Below are positions 17,450 through 26,315 of a stretch of DNA of 64,000 bases, one piece after another; position 1 is the stretch's first letter, and each line of letters starts with the position of its first letter. Origin of the DNA: Paenibacillus sp. FSL R5-0341. GTDB taxonomy: Bacteria; Bacillota; Bacilli; Paenibacillales; Paenibacillaceae. A program made the position numbers and the translations under genes. The notes beneath the pieces are model-generated. The model was given only the letters and a program-made list of their open reading frames with translations, searched no databases and was not told the origin of the DNA. Location: the NCBI RefSeq assembly GCF_037975235.1, contig NZ_CP150241.1:3286001-3350000 (forward strand), read 5' to 3'.

Positions 17450-18352
17450 ATGGAGCACATGAATAGTAATAAAGTTCACGTTTCCGTACCGGAACTACAA
17501 AATCGTGCAAGACTGCTTATCTCTTGTCCGGATCAATCTGGTATCGTTGCGGCTGTATCGCAATTTTTATCTGATCATGGAGCAAATATTGTACATTCGG
17601 ATCAGTACACGATGGACCCCGCAGGAGGTATATTTTTCATGCGAATTGAATTTGATTTACATGAGTCATCCAAACATTTAGCTGCAATTCAATCGGATTT
17701 TGCAACGTTGGCGGACCCGTTTGGGATGAGATGGTTATTATCTCCAGCAAGTCACAGGAAGCGGTTAGCGATCTTTGTTTCGAAAGAGGATCATTGTCTG
17801 CTCGAATTGTTATGGCAGTGGCGTGCCGGAGAACTGGATGCTGACATCGTGCTCATCGTCAGCAACCACCTGGATATGAAAACGATCGCTGAGTCTTTCG
17901 GAATTCCTTACCTTTATGTTCCCGTTACACCCGAAACCAAGGCGGAAGCTGAATCTCGGCACAGGGAAGCAGTAAAATTAGCGAATGTTGACATCATTAT
18001 TTTGGCACGTTATATGCAAATCATACCGCCAACATTTATTGAGCAATACCGTAATCGTATCATCAATATTCATCATTCCTTTCTTCCTGCGTTTGTCGGT
18101 GGCAATCCTTATGCTCAAGCACATCACCGTGGGGTAAAACTTATTGGTGCAACTGCACACTACGTAACAGAAGAGCTTGATGGTGGTCCAATCATAGAAC
18201 AGGATATACAACGTGTTACCCACCGTAACCATGTTACAGATCTGAAACGGATCGGTCGTCAGATTGAACGAACTGTACTTGCTCGCGCGGTCGCATGGCA
18301 TGTGGAAGACCGTGTTATCGTGCATAACAATAAAACCGTTGTTTTCATATAG
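17450..18352 (+). CDS. purU: Formyltetrahydrofolate deformylase
   Basis: This 300-residue enzyme hydrolyses 10-formyl-tetrahydrofolate to formate and tetrahydrofolate. It has an N-terminal ACT domain (RLLISCPDQSGIVAAVSQFL) and a formyltransferase-like domain with NIHHSFLPAFVGGNPYAQAH, containing the catalytic His, and VTEELDGGPIIEQD with the catalytic Asp. AGGAGG is 13 nt before ATG 17450, rather far, so translation may be modest. It is 60 nt after the demethylase gene, probably one operon. Here it may recycle folate after demethylation rather than serve purine balance. Confidence 0.92.
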   Translation: MEHMNSNKVHVSVPELQNRARLLISCPDQSGIVAAVSQFLSDHGANIVHSDQYTMDPAGGIFFMRIEFDLHESSKHLAAIQSDFATLADPFGMRWLLSPASHRKRLAIFVSKEDHCLLELLWQWRAGELDADIVLIVSNHLDMKTIAESFGIPYLYVPVTPETKAEAESRHREAVKLANVDIIILARYMQIIPPTFIEQYRNRIINIHHSFLPAFVGGNPYAQAHHRGVKLIGATAHYVTEELDGGPIIEQDIQRVTHRNHVTDLKRIGRQIERTVLARAVAWHVEDRVIVHNNKTVVFI

Positions 18353-18372
18353 AAAAATGTCGAATAAAGGGA

Positions 18373-18419
18373 TTGCTAACTAATTTATTGTGTGATATTA
18401 TGATCCAGTAAACGTTTAC
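18373..18419 (+). promoter_or_regulatory. Beta-glucoside operon promoter with cre site
   Basis: TTGCTA (18373-18378) and TATTAT (18396-18401) are 17 bp apart. The perfect palindrome GTAAACGTTTAC (18408-18419) lies at the start of transcription and matches the CcpA cre consensus. Glucose repression of the operon is therefore expected. Confidence 0.75.
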
Positions 18420-18450
18420 ATGGATAACGAATTGAATATTAGCAGTGTTT

Positions 18451-18537
18451 GGCTGTTACTGGTAAAGCAGGCATGACCAAAATGATTTTGCATTTTCCTT
18501 ATGTGAGTAGGGGAAGGCATATCGTTTTGGTCTTTTT
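18451..18537 (+). promoter_or_regulatory. RAT antiterminator overlapping a terminator (LicT/BglG control)
   Basis: Bases 18451-18478 match the ribonucleic antiterminator of bgl/lic/sac operons (GGCTGTTACTGG then AGCAGGCATGACC). The terminator 5' arm GACCAAAATGAT (18475-18486) overlaps its end and pairs with 18521-18532, followed by TTTTTT. Binding of the antiterminator encoded at 22046-22903 would stabilise the RAT and allow read-through into the PTS gene. Confidence 0.88.
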
Positions 18538-18567
18538 TATATCCAAATTCAGAAATGGGGCAAAGGT

Positions 18568-20526
18568 ATGGACTATCGCAAGTTGGGACAAGAGATTACG
18601 GAGTTGGTTGGAAAGAAGGATAATATCGCTCGGCTTACGCACTGCGCAACCCGACTTCGGTTCGAATTGCACGACATCTCCAAAGCGGAGACAGAAAAAC
18701 TCAAAGCTCTTCCAGGTGTCATTACCGTTGTGAATAATGGTGGACAATACCAGGTGGTTGTGGGCAATGAGGTGCAGCAGGTCTATCGCGTTATTACTCA
18801 GCAGATGGGTTCAACAACCCGGAGTGCAGACTCCAAATCAGATTCCGGAAAAAATAACGGACCAAAACAAAAACAGAGCTGGATTTCCAGATTCATCAGC
18901 GTGATCTCAACGACATTTACTCCGGTCATTCCGGCAATCATTGGCGCGGGTATGATTAAAGCAATATTGGCCGTACTTGTACTGACAGGCCTCGTAACGA
19001 CGGAAAGCCAAAACTACTATATCCTTAATACCATTGCGGACGCAGCTTTTTATTTCATGCCTATTCTGTTGGCTTATGGAGCTTCCATTAAGTTTGAAAC
19101 AAGTCCAATTATGGCGATGACGGTTGCCGGAGTGTTGTTACACCCCGGATGGAGCGCACTGATGACGGAAGGAAAAGATGTATTTTTCATCGGTGTTCCA
19201 GTTCGCCTAACGGATTATGCAGGCTCCGTGCTGCCGATTATTATCGTCGTTTGGCTCATGTCCTATATTGAACGTTTCGCAGATCGGGTATCACCTTCCA
19301 TGATTAAGTTTTTCACAAAACCGATGATTGTACTATTGATTACAGCACCACTTGCATTAGTGGCGATCGGGCCTTTCGGAACGTATCTGAATGATCTGGT
19401 TGCGATGGGTGCAGAAGCAATTAATGCCAGAGCCAGTTGGCTGATTCCTTTGTTAATGGGAACTTTGCAACCGTTTCTGATCGTGACAGGCACTGCATGG
19501 GCGATGACGCCAATTGCAACTAGCCAACTGACCAAAAATGGATATGAAATGATCAACGGTCCGGGAATGCTCGCGTCCAATATTGCTCAAGGTGGGGCTA
19601 CGCTTGCTGTAGCATTAAAAACCAAAAACCAAAAACTGAAACAGCTCGCTGCTTCATCCGGTTTCACCGCTGTACTGGGCATCACGGAACCATCCTTGTA
19701 CGGCGTAACGCTGAAACTGAAGAAACCTTTGATTGCCGCAATGATCGGTGGTGGGGTAGCAGGAATATACGCTGGTCTGACCGGATTAGTACGTTATGCC
19801 TTCGTTTCTCCAGGGCTTGCCGCGTTACCTGCCTTTATTGGCAGCAATCCGATGAACATCGTTCATGCCATTGTAACGTGTCTGATCGCCTTTATCGTGA
19901 CCTTTGCCCTGACATGGATCATTGGTTTTGAGGATCCAGTGGATGATGAAGAAGAAGGCAATACCAACGTTAACGATGACAAGACGCTTTCCGGCCAGCC
20001 TGTTCAAGACAACACCCCAGACACGAAGTCTGCTGCAACAACAAATGCAAATGTACTGAACCAAAATGAGATACACTCACTTATGATCGCCAGCCCTATG
20101 CAAGGGGAATTAGTGCATCTGGACCGTGTACCAGACGATGTCTTCTCTTTGGGATTACTGGGTAAAGGCGCTGCGATTATTCCTGCAAAAGGAGAACTGT
20201 ATGCACCGATCGCAGGTGAAGTTACGGCTTTCATGGACTCCAAACATGCAGTCAAATTAAATGGTTACAATGGAGAAGAGATACTCATTCATATTGGAGT
20301 GGATACCGTCAACCTGAAGGGGAGACATTTCGACTCTTCCATTAAAGTAGGAGATCAGGTACAACAGGGTGACTTGTTGATCAGCTTCGATATCGACGCC
20401 ATCAAGGCGGAAGGCTACGAAGTCATAACCCCGATCATTATCGCCAATTCGGATCGTTTCCCGGACATTAAGCTGGAAAAGCAGCGTTCTGTGGAGGTTG
20501 GAGCGACCATTATGCACCTTTCGTAA
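18568..20526 (+). CDS. bglP: PTS beta-glucoside transporter, EIIBCA
   Basis: The 652-residue permease imports and phosphorylates beta-glucosides such as salicin, arbutin or cellobiose-like sugars. It has an EIIB domain with phosphocysteine Cys26 (LTHCATRLRF), a membrane EIIC of about ten helices (residues 105-460) with the GITEPSLYG sugar-site motif, a linker rich in Asp and Thr, and an EIIA domain with His575 (LIHIGVDTVNLKG). It follows the RAT/terminator and is the first gene of a three-gene operon with a 6-phospho-beta-glucosidase and its antiterminator. Confidence 0.95.
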   Translation: MDYRKLGQEITELVGKKDNIARLTHCATRLRFELHDISKAETEKLKALPGVITVVNNGGQYQVVVGNEVQQVYRVITQQMGSTTRSADSKSDSGKNNGPKQKQSWISRFISVISTTFTPVIPAIIGAGMIKAILAVLVLTGLVTTESQNYYILNTIADAAFYFMPILLAYGASIKFETSPIMAMTVAGVLLHPGWSALMTEGKDVFFIGVPVRLTDYAGSVLPIIIVVWLMSYIERFADRVSPSMIKFFTKPMIVLLITAPLALVAIGPFGTYLNDLVAMGAEAINARASWLIPLLMGTLQPFLIVTGTAWAMTPIATSQLTKNGYEMINGPGMLASNIAQGGATLAVALKTKNQKLKQLAASSGFTAVLGITEPSLYGVTLKLKKPLIAAMIGGGVAGIYAGLTGLVRYAFVSPGLAALPAFIGSNPMNIVHAIVTCLIAFIVTFALTWIIGFEDPVDDEEEGNTNVNDDKTLSGQPVQDNTPDTKSAATTNANVLNQNEIHSLMIASPMQGELVHLDRVPDDVFSLGLLGKGAAIIPAKGELYAPIAGEVTAFMDSKHAVKLNGYNGEEILIHIGVDTVNLKGRHFDSSIKVGDQVQQGDLLISFDIDAIKAEGYEVITPIIIANSDRFPDIKLEKQRSVEVGATIMHLS

Positions 20527-20567
20527 CAACCGTAATGCGGTACGCTATATCTTTTGATCATCATTAA

Positions 20568-22028
<1,461 letters not shown>

Positions 22029-22045
22029 AGGATCGTGATGAATGC

Positions 22046-22903
22046 ATGAAAGTAATTAAAATATTGAATAACAGCTTGCTTCTGACCAAGGATGAACAGG
22101 GACAAGAAGTGATTGTCATGGGAAAAGGGTTGGCATTCAAAGGCAAAGTCGGCGAGCGACTCGATGAGGAGCACATTCAGAAACGATTCATTCTGCAAAA
22201 TAACCCGTCTGCCCAGGCTTATGTACGAACCATCGAAAACATGCCGGAATCACATGTGAACGTCATTAACAAACTCATTTCGAATGCCAAAGAAAAGCTC
22301 TCACTTGATGATCAAATCTTCTTTACACTTATGGATCACCTGTCATTTGCCATTGAACGTTGGAAAAAAGGTGTATCATTACAGAATCGTATGTTGTGGG
22401 AGATCCAAAGGTTTCATCCAGTCGAATTCGAACTGGGCCTGGAAGCCGTCCACATGTTGAATCAAGAACTTGGCATAGAGCTTACGGAAGAGGAAGCGGG
22501 CAATATTGCCTTTCATTTCGTCAATGCTCAAAGCCATGAACAGAATATGGAGCGCACGATGCAATCCGTTAAAATGTTAAAAGATATTTTCAATCTTATT
22601 CAATACAGCTTTGACATGCAATTGAATAAAAACTCCATCCATTATGTGAGACTCGTCACACACCTGCAGTTTTTCATTCAGCGTTTACAAGAGGGCCGAT
22701 TAGGCAATTCGCCGAAAGATTTCATCTTTCAGCACATGGTGAAGGAGCATCCACTTGAATACAAATGCGCGGAGATGATTAAAACCTATGTGCAAAACAT
22801 GCTGGATATCTCCATCTCAAACGAGGAATTATTATATCTAATGATTCACATTGCTCGAATTGTGCAGGAGGAGCAAGGTGATGAGGGACAATTATCCCAT
22901 TGA
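22046..22903 (+). CDS. BglG/LicT-type transcriptional antiterminator
   Basis: This 285-residue protein has an RNA-binding CAT domain (about residues 1-56, MKVIKILNNSLLLTKDEQGQ and VMGKGLAFKGKVG) and two PRD domains with phosphorylatable histidines (VHMLNQELGIELTEEEAGN in PRD1, VRLVTHLQFFIQRL in PRD2). It would bind the RAT at 18451 when the PTS is busy and allow expression of its own operon. The start matches LicT alignments; an in-frame ATG at 21989 inside the GH1 gene is less likely. Confidence 0.93.
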   Translation: MKVIKILNNSLLLTKDEQGQEVIVMGKGLAFKGKVGERLDEEHIQKRFILQNNPSAQAYVRTIENMPESHVNVINKLISNAKEKLSLDDQIFFTLMDHLSFAIERWKKGVSLQNRMLWEIQRFHPVEFELGLEAVHMLNQELGIELTEEEAGNIAFHFVNAQSHEQNMERTMQSVKMLKDIFNLIQYSFDMQLNKNSIHYVRLVTHLQFFIQRLQEGRLGNSPKDFIFQHMVKEHPLEYKCAEMIKTYVQNMLDISISNEELLYLMIHIARIVQEEQGDEGQLSH

Positions 22904-22940
22904 TCAGTTTGCGAACATATAATGAAGTGATCATGTCGCT

Positions 22941-22986
22941 ACGACCGTTCTCTGGTATTTCACCGGAAAACGGTCGTTTGGTTTGA
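22941..22986 (+). terminator. Operon terminator hairpin, copy A of a repeated element
   Basis: CGACCGTT (22942-22949) and AACGGTCG (22969-22976) form the stem, with a 19-nt loop that can itself pair (TCTGG with CCGGA), followed by TTTGGTTT. An element with identical arms and loop length recurs at 29223-29257. Confidence 0.75.
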
Positions 22987-23062
22987 CTACCCTTGGAAGA
23001 CTATATTCATTATTGTGGCTTCACGTCTAACTCAAATGTTGGTCGAGGTAGCATATTCGCAC

Positions 23063-23091
23063 TTGATTTTAATCGAATGATCGTTTATTAT
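23063..23091 (+). promoter_or_regulatory. TetR-type operator copy a inside a promoter
   Basis: TTGATT (23063-23068) and TATTAT (23086-23091) are 17 bp apart, and the spacer is filled by TAATCGAATGATCGTTTA (23070-23087). The transcript would run into tetR 120 nt downstream. Only tiny frames lie between. Confidence 0.65.
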
Positions 23092-23183
23092 AGGTCCAGT
23101 GAACGCTACGTTGTCTATGAGGTGAAGAGATACTTGGATATCAACAACGACGTTGGAATGCTCTTTATATAACGCATCCTTGA

Positions 23184-23212
23184 TTGACTTTAATCAAACG
23201 ATTATTTAATAT
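23184..23212 (+). promoter_or_regulatory. TetR-type operator copy b inside the tetR promoter
   Basis: TTGACT (23184-23189) and TAATAT (23207-23212) are 17 bp apart with TAATCAAACGATTATTTA (23191-23208) in the same register as copy a (14 of 18 bases identical). The predicted start of transcription falls at about 23219, next to ATG 23220. Confidence 0.6.
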
Positions 23213-23219
23213 CATGTAC

Positions 23220-23792
23220 ATGAGACATAAAGATGAGAATAAACGAGAGCGTATTTTTAACGCAGCAATTCAATTAATTAATGAATATGGGCTATCGGAA
23301 ACTTCGATGTCCAAGATCGCCAAAAAGGCTAACGTATCTGCTTCAACGATATACGTTTACTTCGAAAACAAGGAGGACATGCTCAATAAACTGTATGTAA
23401 GCATCAAGAAAGACATGAGTCTGGCCGTATTTCACAATTATGATGAATCGATTACGATCCAATCTGCTTTTGAGCATGCATTGAAAAATTTCTCGGACTT
23501 TATTTTAAGCCATAAAGATGAATTTTTATTTGCCGAGCAATTCTCCAATTCACCACTCCTGCATAAGTTGTCCCTGATGGAGGGAGCCAGTCTATTCGAA
23601 CCTCTATTTAAGTTGTACGAGAAGGGTAAAAGTGAACGGGTATTCAAACAAGTGGATACGAGTCTGCTTCATATGTTTACGTTCAATCCAACCATGCAAT
23701 ATGTTAAAGAGGTTTTTGGCGGCCGGATCGAGTTGGAGCAAGATCGTTTGGACGAATTAGTTCAGATGACTTGGGATGCGATTAAAGCTTAA
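23220..23792 (+). CDS. TetR family regulator
   Basis: This 190-residue repressor has the TetR helix-turn-helix (ERIFNAAIQLINEYGLSE, then MSKIAKKANVSASTIYVYF and ENKEDML) and a helical ligand-binding domain ending WDAIKA. Two ATGs (23214, 23220) are possible and neither has a ribosome binding site; the predicted transcript from copy b starts at the ATG itself. The same 18-bp operator lies upstream twice and again before the flavin oxidoreductase gene, so it probably controls itself and that gene. Its ligand is unknown. Confidence 0.85.
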   Translation: MRHKDENKRERIFNAAIQLINEYGLSETSMSKIAKKANVSASTIYVYFENKEDMLNKLYVSIKKDMSLAVFHNYDESITIQSAFEHALKNFSDFILSHKDEFLFAEQFSNSPLLHKLSLMEGASLFEPLFKLYEKGKSERVFKQVDTSLLHMFTFNPTMQYVKEVFGGRIELEQDRLDELVQMTWDAIKA

Positions 23793-23806
23793 TAAAGTTC
23801 TATTTT

Positions 23807-23845
23807 AGAGGGAATTACATTCACTATGGAAATCCCTCTGTTTTG
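23807..23845 (+). terminator. Terminator of tetR
   Basis: AGAGGGA (23807-23813) pairs with TCCCTCT (23833-23839), followed by GTTTTG. Confidence 0.7.
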
Positions 23846-23856
23846 ACGCTATATAT

Positions 23857-23874
23857 TAATCGAATGATCGTTTA
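23857..23874. promoter_or_regulatory. TetR-type operator copy c before the oxidoreductase gene
   Basis: TAATCGAATGATCGTTTA is identical to copy a over 18 bp. A -10-like TATTTA (23873-23878) sits in the same register as in copies a and b, but the -35 is poor (TATATA). Confidence 0.65.
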
Positions 23875-23929
23875 TTTATGAGGATTGAAAATTAATATAC
23901 ATTTACTACTATTAGAAAGAGGTTATGTA

Positions 23930-25063
23930 ATGAACGCACAGTACAACAACATGTTTGAATCTTTTACACTCAACAACGGAGTAACGCTTCGGAATCGAAT
24001 TGTTATGGCATCTATGACCACATGGTCCAGTAATGATGATTATACCGTTTCAGATGCGGAAGAAAACTATTATAAAAAAAGAGTAAATGGTGTGGGGCTG
24101 GTTATTACAGGATGCACACATGTCCAACCTAACGGGATCGGCTTCACGAATGAGTTCGCCGGGTACGATGATGCGTTCATTCCGAGCTTGCGCAAATTAG
24201 CAGATGCTACGAAGAGTGGAGGAGCTGCTGCATTACTTCAAATTTTTCATGCAGGTAACAAGGCACTTCCAAATCTCACTCCGAATGGTGAAGTGGTTAG
24301 TTCCAGTGCTGTGCAGACGGAAGCCACAGGATTTGCACCTTCCGTTCTACCTAGAGAGCTTTCGCATGATGAAATATTGGACGTGATTCATGCGTTTGGA
24401 GAAACGACTAGACGTGCAATTGAAGCAGGTTTTGACGGGGTTGAAATTCATGGTGCTCATGGATTCCTGCTGCAAAACTTCTTTTCTCCATTCTTCAACA
24501 GACGAGAGGATCAATGGGGTGGTTCCATAGAAAATCGCTTACGCTTTCCGCTGGCTGTCATTGATGAGATGAAACGTGTCATTCAAAAACATGCTACCAA
24601 ACCTTTCATTCTCGGATACCGGATTTCTCCTGACGAACATCAGGAAGGTGGTCTAAGAATGAAGGATACCTATGTGTTGATTGATCGCCTGATTGAAGTG
24701 GGTGTTGATTATATCCATGCTTCATTGGGGGATGTCTTTACATCTAAACCCGCTGACACTCGAGATGACAAAACACACCTGGAATTCATTGCTGAACATG
24801 TGAGCGGTCGAGTAACTCTACTGGCTGCAGGTTCGATGGTAACTCCGGATGATGTTAATAAAGCTATGAATCAGGGCATATCCTTGGCAGCGATTGGCCA
24901 AACGTTAATCATGAATCCGGACTGGGTTGAGAAAGTTCAAGGTGGACGTGAGTCTGAGATACAAACTACGATCAAGGCTTCGAAGGTAAATGAGCTTGAG
25001 CTACCTGAAAAACTGTGGGGCTTCATTCAAGCTTCTGGTCCATGGTTCAATATCGAGGAATAG
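23930..25063 (+). CDS. NADH:flavin oxidoreductase, old yellow enzyme family (YqiG-like)
   Basis: The 377-residue FMN-dependent enoate reductase has a TIM barrel with NGVTLRNRIVMASMTTW at the N-terminus, LLQIFHAGNK, and the FMN/substrate motif GVEIHGAHGFLLQNFFSPFFN followed by WGGSIENRLRFP. It reduces alpha,beta-unsaturated carbonyls or related electrophiles. ATG 23930 is 7 nt after AAAGAGG. An operator shared with tetR lies upstream, so induction by an electrophile is likely. The physiological substrate is not known. Confidence 0.9.
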   Translation: MNAQYNNMFESFTLNNGVTLRNRIVMASMTTWSSNDDYTVSDAEENYYKKRVNGVGLVITGCTHVQPNGIGFTNEFAGYDDAFIPSLRKLADATKSGGAAALLQIFHAGNKALPNLTPNGEVVSSSAVQTEATGFAPSVLPRELSHDEILDVIHAFGETTRRAIEAGFDGVEIHGAHGFLLQNFFSPFFNRREDQWGGSIENRLRFPLAVIDEMKRVIQKHATKPFILGYRISPDEHQEGGLRMKDTYVLIDRLIEVGVDYIHASLGDVFTSKPADTRDDKTHLEFIAEHVSGRVTLLAAGSMVTPDDVNKAMNQGISLAAIGQTLIMNPDWVEKVQGGRESEIQTTIKASKVNELELPEKLWGFIQASGPWFNIEE

Positions 25064-25254
25064 TATTAACCATCAGACTGTGGATGTAATGATTTAGAAG
25101 TCGAATATTACGGAAGCGATGCAGTCCGAGTGGTCAGCACTGCGTTCGAAGATGATCCGTGGCCTTGTGAAGAACAATCATGTTCATTGGTGGTGTCGGT
25201 TATTATCTCGGACAAGCATCTCAAGCTAATCACAATCTGTTTATCTAATTTTAA

Positions 25255-25290
25255 GAAATGGGTTTCCTCCAATTGAAGGAAGCCCATTTC
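25255..25290. terminator. Hairpin between convergent oxidoreductase and AraC genes
   Basis: A 14-bp stem with one G-U pair (25255-25268 with 25277-25290) lies in the 271-bp gap. The flanks lack a strong T-run. The gap also holds a 58-codon open stretch on the + strand (about 25098-25274) without start or recognisable homology. Confidence 0.5.
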
Positions 25291-25334
25291 GCACAATATC
25301 TGATTTCGGATGATATAGAAGAGTATGCATTTAA

Positions 25335-26234
25335 CTAGTTAAGATATTTCTTGCGAAACTCAAGGGGAGATATTCCAACACCTCGCTTGAAGCAGGTAGA
25401 AAAGTAAGGCGCATATTGAAAACCCACTTCAGCCGCTATACGATCAATCGACCATTCCGTGGAGACTAGAAGCTGCTTGGCCCGCTCAATCCTGAATTGT
25501 AGTAAGTACTGAACGGGTGTGACACCGTATTTCATTTTCATACAGCGAACGATATAGCTGGGGTGAAAGTGTAGTGCCGACGAGAGTGTTTCATTGGTGA
25601 TCTCTTCTTGGTAGTGTTGCTGGATGAAAACAGCTACTTTCTCGGCAAGCCGTGAAGCAGGCGTTTTGGCCATATCCGAGATGCCATTTTCGAGCATAGC
25701 CAGAAAGCGGAACAGCAGTTGCTGCTTCTCCCAGAAGGCATCACCTACCGGCAGCTCCAAAAGCTGTTGCATTAGATCAAATGCGAGCTGGGGACTTAGT
25801 AGCGTGGATTTCTTAGGTATTCGTATTAATTTTGGGTTATCGAATGGCGATAACGGATTTACCACTTCCGATTCTTCTATTAAGGGACTCTGATGCCAGT
25901 CCACATGCTCAAAATGAACCCAGTAAAACGTTGTTTCCTGTTCGCAGGGCCTGAATGAATAATGCTCACCTTCCGGCAGTAATAATAGTGCATCACCTAT
26001 GCCGAGTGTCCATTCCGTCCCGTTCTCACCGATATGTAATTCCCCATCAACCACGAGCAGTACATCAAACAGGCCGAAGTTTCTTCGATTAGGATGACGG
26101 TCGCCTATACGAAACGTTGAACGACCCGATTCCCAGTAATATGGAAGAGGTGGGGTTTGTAACGCAACAATTAATTCTTCCTTCAATGAATTAACCTCAT
26201 TTTTTAGTGTCATTTTGTATAGAAAAAAGCTCAT
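25335..26234 (-). CDS. AraC family regulator with cupin sensor domain
   Basis: The 299-residue protein has an N-terminal cupin (about residues 30-135; LLVVDGELHIGENG, LLLLPEGEHYSF) and a C-terminal double helix-turn-helix (residues 195-298) ending in GFQYAPYFSTCFKRGVGISP with LEFRKKY. It is divergent from the GH127 gene across an 81-bp gap and probably activates it in response to a sugar. AraC-cupin proteins beside glycosidase genes are common in Paenibacillus. The sugar is not determined. Confidence 0.9.
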   Translation of the reverse strand: MSFFLYKMTLKNEVNSLKEELIVALQTPPLPYYWESGRSTFRIGDRHPNRRNFGLFDVLLVVDGELHIGENGTEWTLGIGDALLLLPEGEHYSFRPCEQETTFYWVHFEHVDWHQSPLIEESEVVNPLSPFDNPKLIRIPKKSTLLSPQLAFDLMQQLLELPVGDAFWEKQQLLFRFLAMLENGISDMAKTPASRLAEKVAVFIQQHYQEEITNETLSSALHFHPSYIVRCMKMKYGVTPVQYLLQFRIERAKQLLVSTEWSIDRIAAEVGFQYAPYFSTCFKRGVGISPLEFRKKYLN

Positions 26235-26315
26235 TCCATTCCTATTCTCACTTTAAGAAAAAGCATATACTCGACTGTGGAAAGAGTCAAATTTTATACT
26301 TTTGAGGTGTGTATA

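Noticed and set aside
18449..18733. 94-codon frame across the RAT/terminator and the start of the PTS gene
   Set aside because: It overlaps the regulatory RNA structures and the EIIB coding sequence in another frame; no start signal.
25098..25274. 58-codon open stretch after the old yellow enzyme gene
   Set aside because: No start codon with ribosome binding site and no recognisable family; it ends inside a hairpin. Possibly gene debris, but nothing supports a call.
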